NCBI GenBank assembly: GCA_028873845.1
Contig: JAPPNO010000048.1
Coordinates: forward strand, 1 to 40,004
Reading direction: 5' to 3'
Origin: Gemmatimonadota bacterium
GTDB taxonomy: Bacteria > Gemmatimonadota > Gemmatimonadetes > Longimicrobiales > Gaopeijiaceae
Length of the DNA: 40,004 nt
Shown here: positions 15,359 to 22,809 of the stretch, piece after piece
Layout of the letters: each line of letters begins with the position of its first letter
Numbering within the stretch: the stretch's first letter is position 1
Notes under the pieces: model-generated
Databases searched by the model: none
Told to the model about the DNA's origin: nothing
What the model saw: only the letters and a program-made list of their open reading frames with translations
Translations under genes and position numbers: made by a program

Positions 15359-16720
15359 TCACACCCCCAGCCCCCCCACCGGAATCACCCCAACGCCATC
15401 CGGCCGCGCGTACCCGTACCCGCTTCCCACGATCACCCCCAGCGCCGCCGGCTTCCCGCACCGGTCCGTGTCCACCCGGTCGGCAAGCTTCAGCAACGCC
15501 TTCGCGGCTTCGTCGACCCGGCTCGCCCCGAGCTTGATCTCGAACGCCGCCCACTGGCCGGGCCCGGCGTCCACGACGGCGTCCACCTCCAGCCCCGTGT
15601 TGTCGCGGTAGTGGTACACGTCGGCGCCACTCGCCCGGGCGTAGACGCGGAGATCCCGCACGACCATCGACTCGAAGAGGAAGCCGAACCACTCGAAGTC
15701 GCTCAGCAGGTGTTCCGGGGTGGCGCTCAGGGCCGCAACGGCAAGCGACGGATCCGTGAAGTGCCGTCTTGCCGCAGTCCGCAGCCGCGACCGCGACCTC
15801 AGGTGCGGAGCCCACGGCGGCTGGTCTTCCACGATCATGAGGCGCTCCAGGGCGGTCATGTAGGAGCGGGCGGTGTGGTTGGTGAGGTGACGGTCCGGTC
15901 CACCGGTGTCCCGGGCCAGGGTGGACATGCTCGCGCAGGTGGCGACGTTGCGGCCCAGGGACTGCAGGAAGCGCCCGACCCTGGCCGGGTCCCTGTCCGA
16001 CCCGTCCACCCGCCGGATGTCGGTCCGGCAGACCTCGCCCAGGTAGTCCCGGTTCTCGGCCATCGCGTCCTCGACGGAGAGTGGCGGGTCCTCCTCCGAT
16101 GAACCCAGGTGCCCCGGCCATCCCCCGACGCACACGAAGTCCGCCAGTTGACGGACGGACAGCTTGGCCGCCAAGCTCGGCACCGGGTCGCCCGCCAGCA
16201 GCCGCATGAGCGAAACCGCTCCCGTCGAACGCTCCAGTTCGAAGAGCGACATGGGCCGCAAGCGCAGTCTTCCGATCCTCCCCGCCCCGGTATGCCGCGT
16301 GATGTCGTCGGGCGGAACCGCCGACCCCGTGAGGATGAAATGACCCCGCCCCGGGCGCTCGTCGACCGCGTGCCGAACCTGGTTCCAGACTTCGGGTACC
16401 AGTTGCCATTCGTCGATCAGCCGCGGGTTCTTCCCCTCCAGCAGGAATCCGGGATCGACCGCGGCCGCCCGGCGTGCCGACGGCTCGGCGTCGAGCATGA
16501 CGCTGCTGGCCGCGATCTGCCTGGCCGTGACCGTCTTCCCGCACGCCCGGGGCCCTTCGATCAGGACCGCCCCGGAACGGGCGAGGCGATCATTCAACTC
16601 GGCGTCCGCCACGCGGGGCCGATACTTCCGAAGGACGGGGCCGTAGGACGCCTTCGGAGGGGGTTCGCTCACGAGGTGGCGCGAGGGGATGTCGGGATGG
16701 CGGGTCGGCTGTGGAGTCAC
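15359..16720 (-). CDS. DUF4143-type AAA ATPase (copy 1)
   Basis: A 453-residue ATPase of the AAA_14/DUF4143 family. Walker A GPRACGKT at 56-63, a Walker B-like LIDEWQ at 100-105 followed by LVPEVWNQVRHAVDE, and the sensor FILTGSA. The C-terminal DUF4143 part has a PD-(D/E)XK-like core: NTGLEVDAVVDAG then WAAFEIKLG, where D, E and K could form a nuclease-type site. The middle holds a winged-helix-like segment (STLARDTGG..HLTNHTARSYMTALERLMIVEDQPPW). These ATPases are common, often horizontally mobile and of unsettled function. AT-rich repeats lie just upstream (16769-16826). Sequence differs strongly from the second copy at 18604-19767, so they are not a recent duplication. Confidence 0.88.
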   Translation of the reverse strand: MTPQPTRHPDIPSRHLVSEPPPKASYGPVLRKYRPRVADAELNDRLARSGAVLIEGPRACGKTVTARQIAASSVMLDAEPSARRAAAVDPGFLLEGKNPRLIDEWQLVPEVWNQVRHAVDERPGRGHFILTGSAVPPDDITRHTGAGRIGRLRLRPMSLFELERSTGAVSLMRLLAGDPVPSLAAKLSVRQLADFVCVGGWPGHLGSSEEDPPLSVEDAMAENRDYLGEVCRTDIRRVDGSDRDPARVGRFLQSLGRNVATCASMSTLARDTGGPDRHLTNHTARSYMTALERLMIVEDQPPWAPHLRSRSRLRTAARRHFTDPSLAVAALSATPEHLLSDFEWFGFLFESMVVRDLRVYARASGADVYHYRDNTGLEVDAVVDAGPGQWAAFEIKLGASRVDEAAKALLKLADRVDTDRCGKPAALGVIVGSGYGYARPDGVGVIPVGGLGV

Positions 16721-16752
16721 GGGGTGCGGGGGTGAATGTGCCAGGGGGCACC

Positions 16753-18522
16753 ATGATAGCTCTTCAACAACAAGATCGCAAGATTATTGACGACAATACT
16801 GCAATATTGACAAAGACAAGATTGCAACATCAGGCCGCACCCGCCGTGGCCCCGTCGATCGCCGGCCAGGTAGGTTTGAGACTCGATTCAACCCCAAACC
16901 CTCACCCGACCACCGCCTTGGAACTCCGCTGCTTCAACAACGCTGTCTGCCCGGCTCGGAATCCCCGATCGGCTTGCCGGGAGCCTCGGTCCCACCCGTC
17001 GGAATCGGCAGCTGCTCTTCGACCCCCCACCCTCACCTGCGGCCCGCCCGCCCCCCTCTCCCCACCGGACGACCTGCTCGTCATCGCCACCGTCACCGAA
17101 CGCGGCGTCCTCATCCCGATCGCGCGGTACGCCGACGGCACCTGGGACCGCCCCCCCTGGGCCGGCACGGTCGACATGGACCGCATTGCCGCATCGCCCG
17201 CCGGTGGAACAGGCTGGCGATGGCCCGACGGACGCCGGACATGGCACCACCCGGGAAGAGCGTGGGACACCATCGGGCAACCCGGGCATGCCGTTGCGGT
17301 GGGCGTCCCGGACACATGGCACACCTACTCCGGCACGGAGCCGGACCCGACGCTCACGACACTCGGACTCAGCATCGTCAGGGGGAGTTGCTACATCGGC
17401 GAGCGCCGATCGACAGGGCTGAAGAGGACGATCAGCTGGGCCGTGCGCACGCGGGACCCGGAGCGGCCGGCCTATGCCGCCGCCTTCGATGCCCCCGTTG
17501 GCCTCGCCCTTAGCCGCCCGCCAACGGCAGTCCTGTCCGCTGCCGACGCCCCCGATCCTCGACAGATCCAGGAGCAACTTCGGAGGGAAGACCCGGGAGG
17601 AGTATCTCCATCTGCCAGGTTTCGATGGCTTGGGACATACCGGTTCGAGGACATGCGCGTCGGAGTGCTGGGCCACGTCGGGCCCACTACAGGCGTGATG
17701 TACGCGGTGGTCGAGCTGCACAGCGACCAGCCCCGCGTCGTCCTCACGGTCCGGCGCCGCGAGCGGTGTTCCTCCGAACCCGAACCCACGCCGCAAGCAC
17801 CCTCCCAGGTCGCGGGTGACCAGGCCTCACCCGCCCCGGACGCCCTGTGGATCGCCATCGCCGACCGCCTACAGGGGATCCTGGTGCCGGTCGCGCGCTA
17901 CCAGGATGACTCCTGGGACAACCCGCCCTGGACCGGCCTGTTCCCGGTGGAGCGGCTCGCGGCCAGCCGCAGCGGCGACGGGGTCTGGAGCTGGCCCGAC
18001 GCCAGTATGCTCTGGGACCACTCGGCGAGGGACTCGGACACCTTGGGCCGCGCTCCCGAGGTCATCGCGACGGGAGTGCCGGCATCGTGGGTCCTGCATT
18101 CGCCGAGGAACCGGGGACTGCCGCTGTTCACCACCGGACTGAGGGTCGTGATGGCTCATTGCGACGAGCGCTGGGGCATCAGGACGAACCTTGACACGCT
18201 GCCCGCGTTCGACGACGACCGCTTCGAGAACATCTCCGGGATCGTGTTCTCACGTCCGCCGTCGGCAGTGCTCTCCGAAGGCGACATTCCGGCCCTCGAC
18301 AGGATCACGGAGGACCTGGGCTTTGTCGACCGCCTCAGGGACGGCGAAGGCTACAGGCGCTTCCACTGGCTGGGCCTCTTCCGCTTCGACGAGGGCGGGC
18401 CGGGCACCGCTATCCTCGGCGTCCTGCAGGGAGACTACTACGAGGGCAGAGGTTACATGATCATCCGGATCGACGGCGACCGGGGTCGGGTGGTTGCGCG
18501 GGCCAGCGAAGGCGGCTGCTGA
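16753..18522 (+). CDS. Unrecognised protein built from two copies of one domain
   Basis: A frame of 589 residues from the ATG at 16753. Two homologous halves are clear, starting near 17068 and 17839 (771-nt offset). Half 1 has LLVIATVTERGVLIPIARY, TWDRPPWAGTV and WRWPDGRRTWHHPGRAWDT; half 2 has LWIAIADRLQGILVPVARY, SWDNPPWTGLF and WSWPDASMLWDHSARDSDT. Each then has a conserved VGVP/TGVP..W, LSRPPTAVLS / FSRPPSAVLS, FRWLGTYRF / FHWLGLFRF, and ends before CSSEP or GGC. I do not recognise the domain. The first 100 residues are low in similarity and may be untranslated; no ATG lies between 16753 and the domain, though in-frame GTG (16846) and TTG (16918) exist. It sits between two DUF4143 ATPases. 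Confidence 0.7.
   Translation: MIALQQQDRKIIDDNTAILTKTRLQHQAAPAVAPSIAGQVGLRLDSTPNPHPTTALELRCFNNAVCPARNPRSACREPRSHPSESAAALRPPTLTCGPPAPLSPPDDLLVIATVTERGVLIPIARYADGTWDRPPWAGTVDMDRIAASPAGGTGWRWPDGRRTWHHPGRAWDTIGQPGHAVAVGVPDTWHTYSGTEPDPTLTTLGLSIVRGSCYIGERRSTGLKRTISWAVRTRDPERPAYAAAFDAPVGLALSRPPTAVLSAADAPDPRQIQEQLRREDPGGVSPSARFRWLGTYRFEDMRVGVLGHVGPTTGVMYAVVELHSDQPRVVLTVRRRERCSSEPEPTPQAPSQVAGDQASPAPDALWIAIADRLQGILVPVARYQDDSWDNPPWTGLFPVERLAASRSGDGVWSWPDASMLWDHSARDSDTLGRAPEVIATGVPASWVLHSPRNRGLPLFTTGLRVVMAHCDERWGIRTNLDTLPAFDDDRFENISGIVFSRPPSAVLSEGDIPALDRITEDLGFVDRLRDGEGYRRFHWLGLFRFDEGGPGTAILGVLQGDYYEGRGYMIIRIDGDRGRVVARASEGGC
16769..16826 (-). promoter_or_regulatory. AT-rich repeated/palindromic region before DUF4143 ATPase copy 1
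   Basis: Read on the minus strand, a GTCAATA-TTGCAG-TATTGTC inverted repeat (one mismatch) is followed by a second GTCAATAAT half-site and repeated CTTG/TTG motifs. It lies 50-110 bases upstream of the ATPase start, where promoter and operator are expected, and its base composition differs sharply from the 65-70% GC around it. Likely operator or promoter; no binding protein can be named. Confidence 0.45.
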
Positions 18523-18568
18523 CAGATTGTTTGAGGGCACGTCCCGCATTCCCGATAGGAAACAATCC

Positions 18569-18601
18569 TTGAAATATGAATATGAGTCGTTCATATTTCA
18601 A
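18569..18601 (+). promoter_or_regulatory. Perfect 12-bp inverted repeat abutting DUF4143 ATPase copy 2
   Basis: TTGAAATATGAA (18569-18580), a 9-base spacer, then TTCATATTTCAA (18590-18601), perfectly complementary. It ends two bases before the ATPase ATG at 18604, so it takes the place of the ribosome site. It could be an operator, or a hairpin in the mRNA that controls start-codon access. It lacks a T-run and is not a normal terminator for the upstream gene. Confidence 0.65.
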
Positions 18602-18603
18602 TA

Positions 18604-19767
18604 ATGTCAATACCCCGAAAGCACCACTTGGCCCGAGTCCGCCTCCTGCTGGACGAGTTCCCCGTCGTCGCACTCCTGGGCGCACGCCAGGTCGGCAAGA
18701 CCACCCTCGCCCGCCAGCTCGCAGCCGCCCACCACAGCCCCGTGGCCTGGTTCGACCTCGAGGACCCGGCGGATCTTGCCCGGCTGGAAGATCCCGGCCT
18801 CGAACTCCGGCCCCTGCACGGCCTGGTGGTCCTGGACGAGATCCACAGGCTGCCCGGCATCTTTCAATTGCTGCGCGTCCTCGCCGATCGTCCCGGCCTT
18901 CCGGCCCGCTTCCTCGTCCTCGGCAGCGCCTCCACCGATTTGCTCCGGCAGACCTCCGAGTCGCTCGCCGGGCGCGTCGCCTTCCATCACCTCGACGGCT
19001 TTGAACTCACGGAAGTGGACGACGGAGAGCGTCTCTGGCTGCGCGGCGGCTTTCCCCGATCCTACCTGGCGCGGTCGGACGCGGCGAGCCGACGCTGGCG
19101 CGACGGATTCGTCCAGACGCTCCTCGCCCGGGACCTGCCGGACCTGGGAAGCACCATTCCCCGCGAGACGCTGCGCCGCTTCTGGACGATGCTCGCGCAC
19201 TGGCACGGTCAGCTCTGGAACGGCGCCGAGTTCGGTCGGGCCTTCGGCGTCTCCCACACCACCGTGCGGCGGTACCTGGACCTGCTGACCTCCGTGTTCG
19301 TGGTCCGACAGCTCCAACCGTGGTTCGAGAACATCCGGAAGCGGCAGGTGCGCTCCCCGAAGGTGTACATCGCCGACTCGGGGGTTCTCCACGCCCTGCT
19401 CGGTCTGGCCGACCGGATCGATGTCGTATCGCACCCCAAGGTCGGGGCCTCCTGGGAGGGATTCGTGATCCAGCAGATCGTCCAGCTGTTGCGGGCGCCG
19501 GCATCGCAGTGCTTCCACTGGTCGACTCACGCGGGCGCGGAGCTGGACCTTCTGGTGATGGCCGGTGTGCGGCGCTACGGCTTCGAGGTGAAGCGGGCAG
19601 AGGCCCCGCGATTGACGAAGTCCATGCGGTCGGCGCTGGAGACTTTGGCGCTCGACCGGCTGGATGTGGTGCACGCCGGGACGGAGCGGTACCGGCTGGC
19701 GGAGGGAGTGCGGGCGCTGCCGGCGAGGGAACTGGTCGGGACGTTGCGGGCGCTGCCCGGGGGGTGA
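18604..19767 (+). CDS. DUF4143-type AAA ATPase (copy 2)
   Basis: A 387-residue ATPase of the AAA_14/DUF4143 family. Walker A GARQVGKT at 26-33, the typical AWFDLEDPADLARLEDP segment, Walker B VVLDEI at 75-80 followed by HRLPGIFQLLRVLAD, and sensor FLVLGSAS. Next come LAGRVAFHHLDGFEL, the winged-helix-like FGRAFGVSHTTVRRYLDLL, YIADSGVLHALLGL and WEGFVIQQIV. The C-terminus has a PD-(D/E)XK-like signature: HAGAELDLLV then YGFEVKRAE. It starts at the ATG directly behind the 12-bp palindrome, with no separate Shine-Dalgarno. It is convergent with higA, eight bases away. The role is unknown; some authors treat such ATPases as selfish or toxin-linked genes. Confidence 0.9.
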   Translation: MSIPRKHHLARVRLLLDEFPVVALLGARQVGKTTLARQLAAAHHSPVAWFDLEDPADLARLEDPGLELRPLHGLVVLDEIHRLPGIFQLLRVLADRPGLPARFLVLGSASTDLLRQTSESLAGRVAFHHLDGFELTEVDDGERLWLRGGFPRSYLARSDAASRRWRDGFVQTLLARDLPDLGSTIPRETLRRFWTMLAHWHGQLWNGAEFGRAFGVSHTTVRRYLDLLTSVFVVRQLQPWFENIRKRQVRSPKVYIADSGVLHALLGLADRIDVVSHPKVGASWEGFVIQQIVQLLRAPASQCFHWSTHAGAELDLLVMAGVRRYGFEVKRAEAPRLTKSMRSALETLALDRLDVVHAGTERYRLAEGVRALPARELVGTLRALPGG

Positions 19768-19775
19768 GTGGACGG

Positions 19776-20069
19776 CTACGCCGCGCCGCGGGGCCGGATG
19801 GCTGCGAGGGCATCACCCAGCCGACGTTCCGCCAGCGCGAGTTCGTAGCGATCCTGCAGGTTCATCCAGCTCTGGGCATCGGTGCCGTAATACCTGGCCA
19901 GACGCAGCGCGGTCTCTGGCGTAATGCCGCGCCGGCAGCGCACGATCTCGTTGATCCTCGCCGGGGTCACGCCGATTGCCCTGGCCAGCGCGTTGGATGA
20001 CAGCGCGAACGGTGCCATGAAGTCGCGCTTCAACACCTCGCCAGGATGCACTGGATCGAGTCTCGTCAC
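19776..20069 (-). CDS. higA: HigA-family antitoxin
   Basis: A 97-residue XRE-type helix-turn-helix protein. The motif RLDPVHPGEVLKRDFMAPFALSSNALARAIGVTPARINEIVRCRRGITPETALRLARYYGTDAQSWMNLQDRYEL is the standard HigA/VapI antitoxin pattern, with the recognition helix around ARINEIVRC. The start is GTG at 20069, preceded by GGAG eight bases ahead; the frame continues upstream but overlaps the toxin end with Arg/Thr-rich noise. It lies 10 bases after the toxin stop, so the order is toxin then antitoxin, as usual for higBA. It should bind the promoter palindrome upstream of higB. Confidence 0.92.
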   Translation of the reverse strand: MTRLDPVHPGEVLKRDFMAPFALSSNALARAIGVTPARINEIVRCRRGITPETALRLARYYGTDAQSWMNLQDRYELALAERRLGDALAAIRPRGAA

Positions 20070-20079
20070 GGTGTTTCTC

Positions 20080-20358
20080 CTAGTGGTAGTCGACGATCTC
20101 CGCCTCGTAGGCATCGCCCGATTCGTAGCGGAAACAAAGTCGCCATCGGTCGTTGACCCGAATGCTGTAGAAGCCCTGACGGTCGCCCTTGAGAGCCTCC
20201 AGCCGGTTGCCCGGCGGCACTCTCAGAAAGTCGAGCGTCGCGGCCGCGTCCAGTTGCGCGAGCTTCCGCTGGGCAACCCGTTCGAACGCCTGGAAGCGGC
20301 GGACCCGGTATCCGGCCGCCAGGCGCTCAGTGTCCTTGCAACGGAAGCTCCGAATCAT
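20080..20358 (-). CDS. higB: HigB-family ribosome-dependent mRNA interferase toxin
   Basis: A 92-residue RelE-fold toxin. It begins MIRSFRCKDTERLAAG, then RVRRFQAFERVAQRKLAQLDAAATLDFLRVPPGNRLEALKGDRQGFYSIRVNDRWRLCFRYESGDAYEAEIVDYH, the canonical HigB pattern with RLEALKGDR..YSIRVNDRWR and the C-terminal VDYH. HigB toxins cut mRNA on the ribosome. AGGGG precedes the ATG. All conserved C-terminal basic and His residues are present, so it looks active. It forms an operon with higA. Confidence 0.93.
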   Translation of the reverse strand: MIRSFRCKDTERLAAGYRVRRFQAFERVAQRKLAQLDAAATLDFLRVPPGNRLEALKGDRQGFYSIRVNDRWRLCFRYESGDAYEAEIVDYH

Positions 20359-20368
20359 CCCCTACGGT

Positions 20369-20385
20369 ATATCGCGTATCGATAT
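20369..20385 (-). promoter_or_regulatory. Palindromic operator before higBA
   Basis: ATATCG (20369-20374), spacer CGTAT, CGATAT (20380-20385): a perfect 6-bp inverted repeat about 10 bases upstream of the higB ATG, overlapping a TATACC element that could be the -10 box. Typical place for HigA autorepression; role inferred. Confidence 0.6.
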
Positions 20386-20613
20386 GCGGCAAGGTTCTGG
20401 CCTGATACCGTGTCCGTCTCGAATTCGTGAATCGAGTGATATCATCCTTCGCCCACACCGCACCCGCCCGGACCGACTCTCGGTGCGACCCCGGGTTGAA
20501 GGTCTCCCATCCCCGAATCCGTATTCTCCGAAGTTCACTTCGATTCAACGGGACGCAGGCGGGCCGACCTCGCCGGCTCCCTCGCCCGGCACACGCCATT
20601 CGGAGGACCACAG

Positions 20614-20904
20614 GTGAAAGACAGCGACGACACCGACGATAGCTGCGACGGCGACGACACCAGCAAGGACCCCTTCTGGCGGTCACTTGAATCCGTGGCA
20701 AAGGCTTGGAACCGCGGGAATCCGGGCTTCTGGACGCTCCTCAGCCTGATGTTGATCGGCCTCAAGCTGACCGATCACATCGACTGGTCCTGGTGGTGGG
20801 TGCTCGGGCCGATCTGGATCAAGTACGCGTTCCTGCTCCTCGTGGTCGCGGTCGTGATCATCGTCAAGAAGCGTACCGGCTGGAAACCGTCGGGGGAGAC
20901 CTGA
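20614..20904 (+). CDS. Small two-helix membrane protein
   Basis: A 96-residue protein from a GTG at 20614 with GGAGG seven bases ahead. The first 20 residues are very acidic (MKDSDDTDDSCDGDDTSKD). Two membrane segments follow: PGFWTLLSLMLIGLKLTDHI, then a Trp-rich WSWWWVLGPIWIKYAFLLLVVAVVIIV ending in basic KKRTGWK. The motif WSWWWVLGPIWI resembles that in many short bacterial and phage membrane proteins of unknown role. It is preceded by about 250 bp with no recognised gene, and followed by an AT-rich palindrome. Function unknown. Confidence 0.7.
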   Translation: MKDSDDTDDSCDGDDTSKDPFWRSLESVAKAWNRGNPGFWTLLSLMLIGLKLTDHIDWSWWWVLGPIWIKYAFLLLVVAVVIIVKKRTGWKPSGET

Positions 20905-20961
20905 AGCGTCGACTAGGATTCCACCGTGTCGTGGAACATCCTCCCCGCATCAGTAGCCGCC

Positions 20962-20998
20962 GTAAACTACACATTACAATTAGTCAAGTGTAGTTTAC
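20962..20998 (+). repeat. AT-rich 11-bp inverted repeat with no gene behind it
   Basis: GTAAACTACAC (20962-20972) and GTGTAGTTTAC (20988-20998) are perfect inverted copies around a 15-base AT-rich spacer. A Shine-Dalgarno-like AAGGA follows about ten bases later on the plus strand, but no open frame starts there: the next sequence is the 3' end of the multicopper oxidase gene. It resembles the promoter palindromes at the DUF4143 genes. It may also act as a weak bidirectional terminator between the two convergent genes, although it lacks GC pairs. Confidence 0.6.
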
Positions 20999-21019
20999 AT
21001 TCTGATAAGGAATACCCCC

Positions 21020-22708
21020 TCACCCCTCCACCCTGAACCCGAACATCATCCCCGCGTGCAGATGCTCGGCGATGTGACAGTGCACCATCCACTCCCCCGG
21101 ATTCGACATCTCCACCAGGATGTCCATCGTCGACCCCACCGGCACGATCGCGGTGTCCTTCCACGCCATGTTGTCGCTCGGGACATCGTCACGGGCCAGC
21201 ACCAGGAACCGCTGCCCGTGGACGTGAATGGGGTGGTTCATGGGGTGGAACGAATCGGGTGAATTGAAGACGCGGATCTTCACCAGGTCGCCCACCCGGA
21301 AGGTCCACTCGATTTCGTCGTTTTCGCGCCCCGTGTCGGCATCCCGCAGAATCCATGTGACCTGGGTCCCCGCCGAGAGCCAGTTCATCATGGGCATGGC
21401 GTCGTTCCACTCGATGGGGGGGATGTAGAGCGTGTCCATCTCCATCGAGCGCACGATCGGGAGGGGCAGGCCGTGAACGCGCACGGTGGCCTCGAGGGTG
21501 TGGTCGGGGGGGCGGTTCAGGTGGGCGCGCAGGGCTGAGGCTTCGGCGGCCTCGGCGTCGTGGGCGCGCAGAGTGGCGTAGGCTTGGGTGAGTTCGTCGT
21601 CGACGGGGGGACCCGCGACGGTGACCCGCACCAGGGTGTCCACATGCGGGTAGAACTCGCCCCGGAAGTGGTTGATGGCCTGGATCGTGTTCGCGATCGC
21701 CACCTCGCCCGACTCCGGGAAGACCACGTCGACCACGTACCGCTCGGCGGGCGCGATGACCACGCTGGGCACCCACATCTCGCGCTCGAAGCGGCCCACG
21801 TCCGACGCGACCAGCTTCACCCGCGCGTCGCCGAAGGTGACGTTGAAGGTGCGCGTGTTGGCGACGTTGGTCATGAAGAAGCGCACGACCTCGCCCGCGC
21901 GGACCTCGAGCGCGTGTCCCGTCACGCCATTGACGAGCATCACGTTGCCGAAACGCCCCATGAGCGCGTGGGTGGGCGCCTCCTTCCCCCACGGGATGAA
22001 GCCCTGGCCGTCCATGAGGATGTCGTCGAGCACGAGCATCTCCTCGCGGTGGGCGGGGCCATAGTAGTCCGGGTCGGGGGACGACACGAGGAGGTTGCCG
22101 TAGAGGCCCAGATCCATCTGCACGTCCTCACGCACGTGCGGGTGGTACCAGAACATCCCCGCGTCGGGGACGCGCAGTTCGTAGACGAACGACTCGCCGA
22201 CCTCGATCGGGTCCTGGGTCACGCCGGGCACGCCGTCGAAACGGTTCTCGAGGCGGAGGCCGTGCCAGTGCACGGTCGTGGGGAACTCGATCCGGTTGAT
22301 CACGCGCACCACGACGGTCGACCCCTGCGGCGCCTGGATGAGGGGGCCGGGGTACTGCCCGTTGTAGCCGTACATGGCCGACATGTGGCCGTTCAGGGTA
22401 CGCCGCACGATCGTGACGTCCACGTCGAAGGTGTCGCCGGGTTCCAGGTGGACGACTTCGCTGGGCCGCGCTTCGGGGAGCGTCATGAGGTCGATGCCGG
22501 CCGCGGCGAGGAACGGCTCGACCGGGGGGAGCGCCATCTCCAGGCCCGGGATCATGGGCATGTTGGGGTCCATGGGGGGCATGCGCCAGCCGCCAGCCAT
22601 GTCGCCCATCATGTGGGCGGCGTGGTCCATCTCCTGAGGGGCGGCGGGCGGAGCAATGGCGAGGAGGGCGGCGGCAGCCGACAGGACAGTCCGACCCGCC
22701 GTGGTCAT
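21020..22708 (-). CDS. Multicopper oxidase with Met/His-rich N-terminus
   Basis: A 562-residue exported three-domain multicopper oxidase. Copper motifs: HWHG (about 147-150), WYHPH (about 187-191), HPMNHPIHVHG and near the C-terminus HCHIAEHLHAGMM, the axial Met of the type 1 site. The signal is MTTAGRTVLSAAAALLAIAPPAAPQ from the ATG at 22708. The mature start is rich in Met and His (EMDHAAHMMGDMAGGWRMPPMD), as in copper-resistance oxidases (CopA/PcoA, CueO-like); it may bind Cu(I). Alternative starts exist at 22723 (ATG) and 22759 (GTG). The 22708 start overlaps the stop of a toxin remnant (ATGA). Likely a periplasmic copper or phenol oxidase; no other copper gene is near. Confidence 0.93.
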   Translation of the reverse strand: MTTAGRTVLSAAAALLAIAPPAAPQEMDHAAHMMGDMAGGWRMPPMDPNMPMIPGLEMALPPVEPFLAAAGIDLMTLPEARPSEVVHLEPGDTFDVDVTIVRRTLNGHMSAMYGYNGQYPGPLIQAPQGSTVVVRVINRIEFPTTVHWHGLRLENRFDGVPGVTQDPIEVGESFVYELRVPDAGMFWYHPHVREDVQMDLGLYGNLLVSSPDPDYYGPAHREEMLVLDDILMDGQGFIPWGKEAPTHALMGRFGNVMLVNGVTGHALEVRAGEVVRFFMTNVANTRTFNVTFGDARVKLVASDVGRFEREMWVPSVVIAPAERYVVDVVFPESGEVAIANTIQAINHFRGEFYPHVDTLVRVTVAGPPVDDELTQAYATLRAHDAEAAEASALRAHLNRPPDHTLEATVRVHGLPLPIVRSMEMDTLYIPPIEWNDAMPMMNWLSAGTQVTWILRDADTGRENDEIEWTFRVGDLVKIRVFNSPDSFHPMNHPIHVHGQRFLVLARDDVPSDNMAWKDTAIVPVGSTMDILVEMSNPGEWMVHCHIAEHLHAGMMFGFRVEG

Positions 22709-22809
22709 GGGGCGCGCAACCATGCCGGAATATCGCGTCGTTCGTGCAGGACGCGCCACACATCGATGCGGTCGGCGGTCGTCATGTGGAAGACCTGCCG
22801 GACTTCGCG
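22705..22809 (-). pseudogene. 3' remnant of a RelE/ParE-like toxin gene
   Basis: Directly behind the propeller stop, in the same frame, 34 codons read REVRQVFHMTTADRIDVWRV then LHERRDIPAWLRAP, ending with TGA inside the oxidase start codon. The pattern IDVWRVLHERRDIPAWL resembles the C-terminus of RelE/ParE family toxins (..WRVLHG.RDIP..). No N-terminal part or antitoxin is present. Interpretation rests on a short match and is tentative. It could alternatively be translated from ATG 22785 as a 26-residue leader coupled to the oxidase. Confidence 0.4.

Noticed and set aside
15333-16544. Upstream extension of the SH3b frame to 734 residues
   Set aside because: It runs antiparallel in frame but on the same strand through the ATPase gene and reads as Gly/Arg/Pro-rich noise; the real protein begins near its signal peptide.
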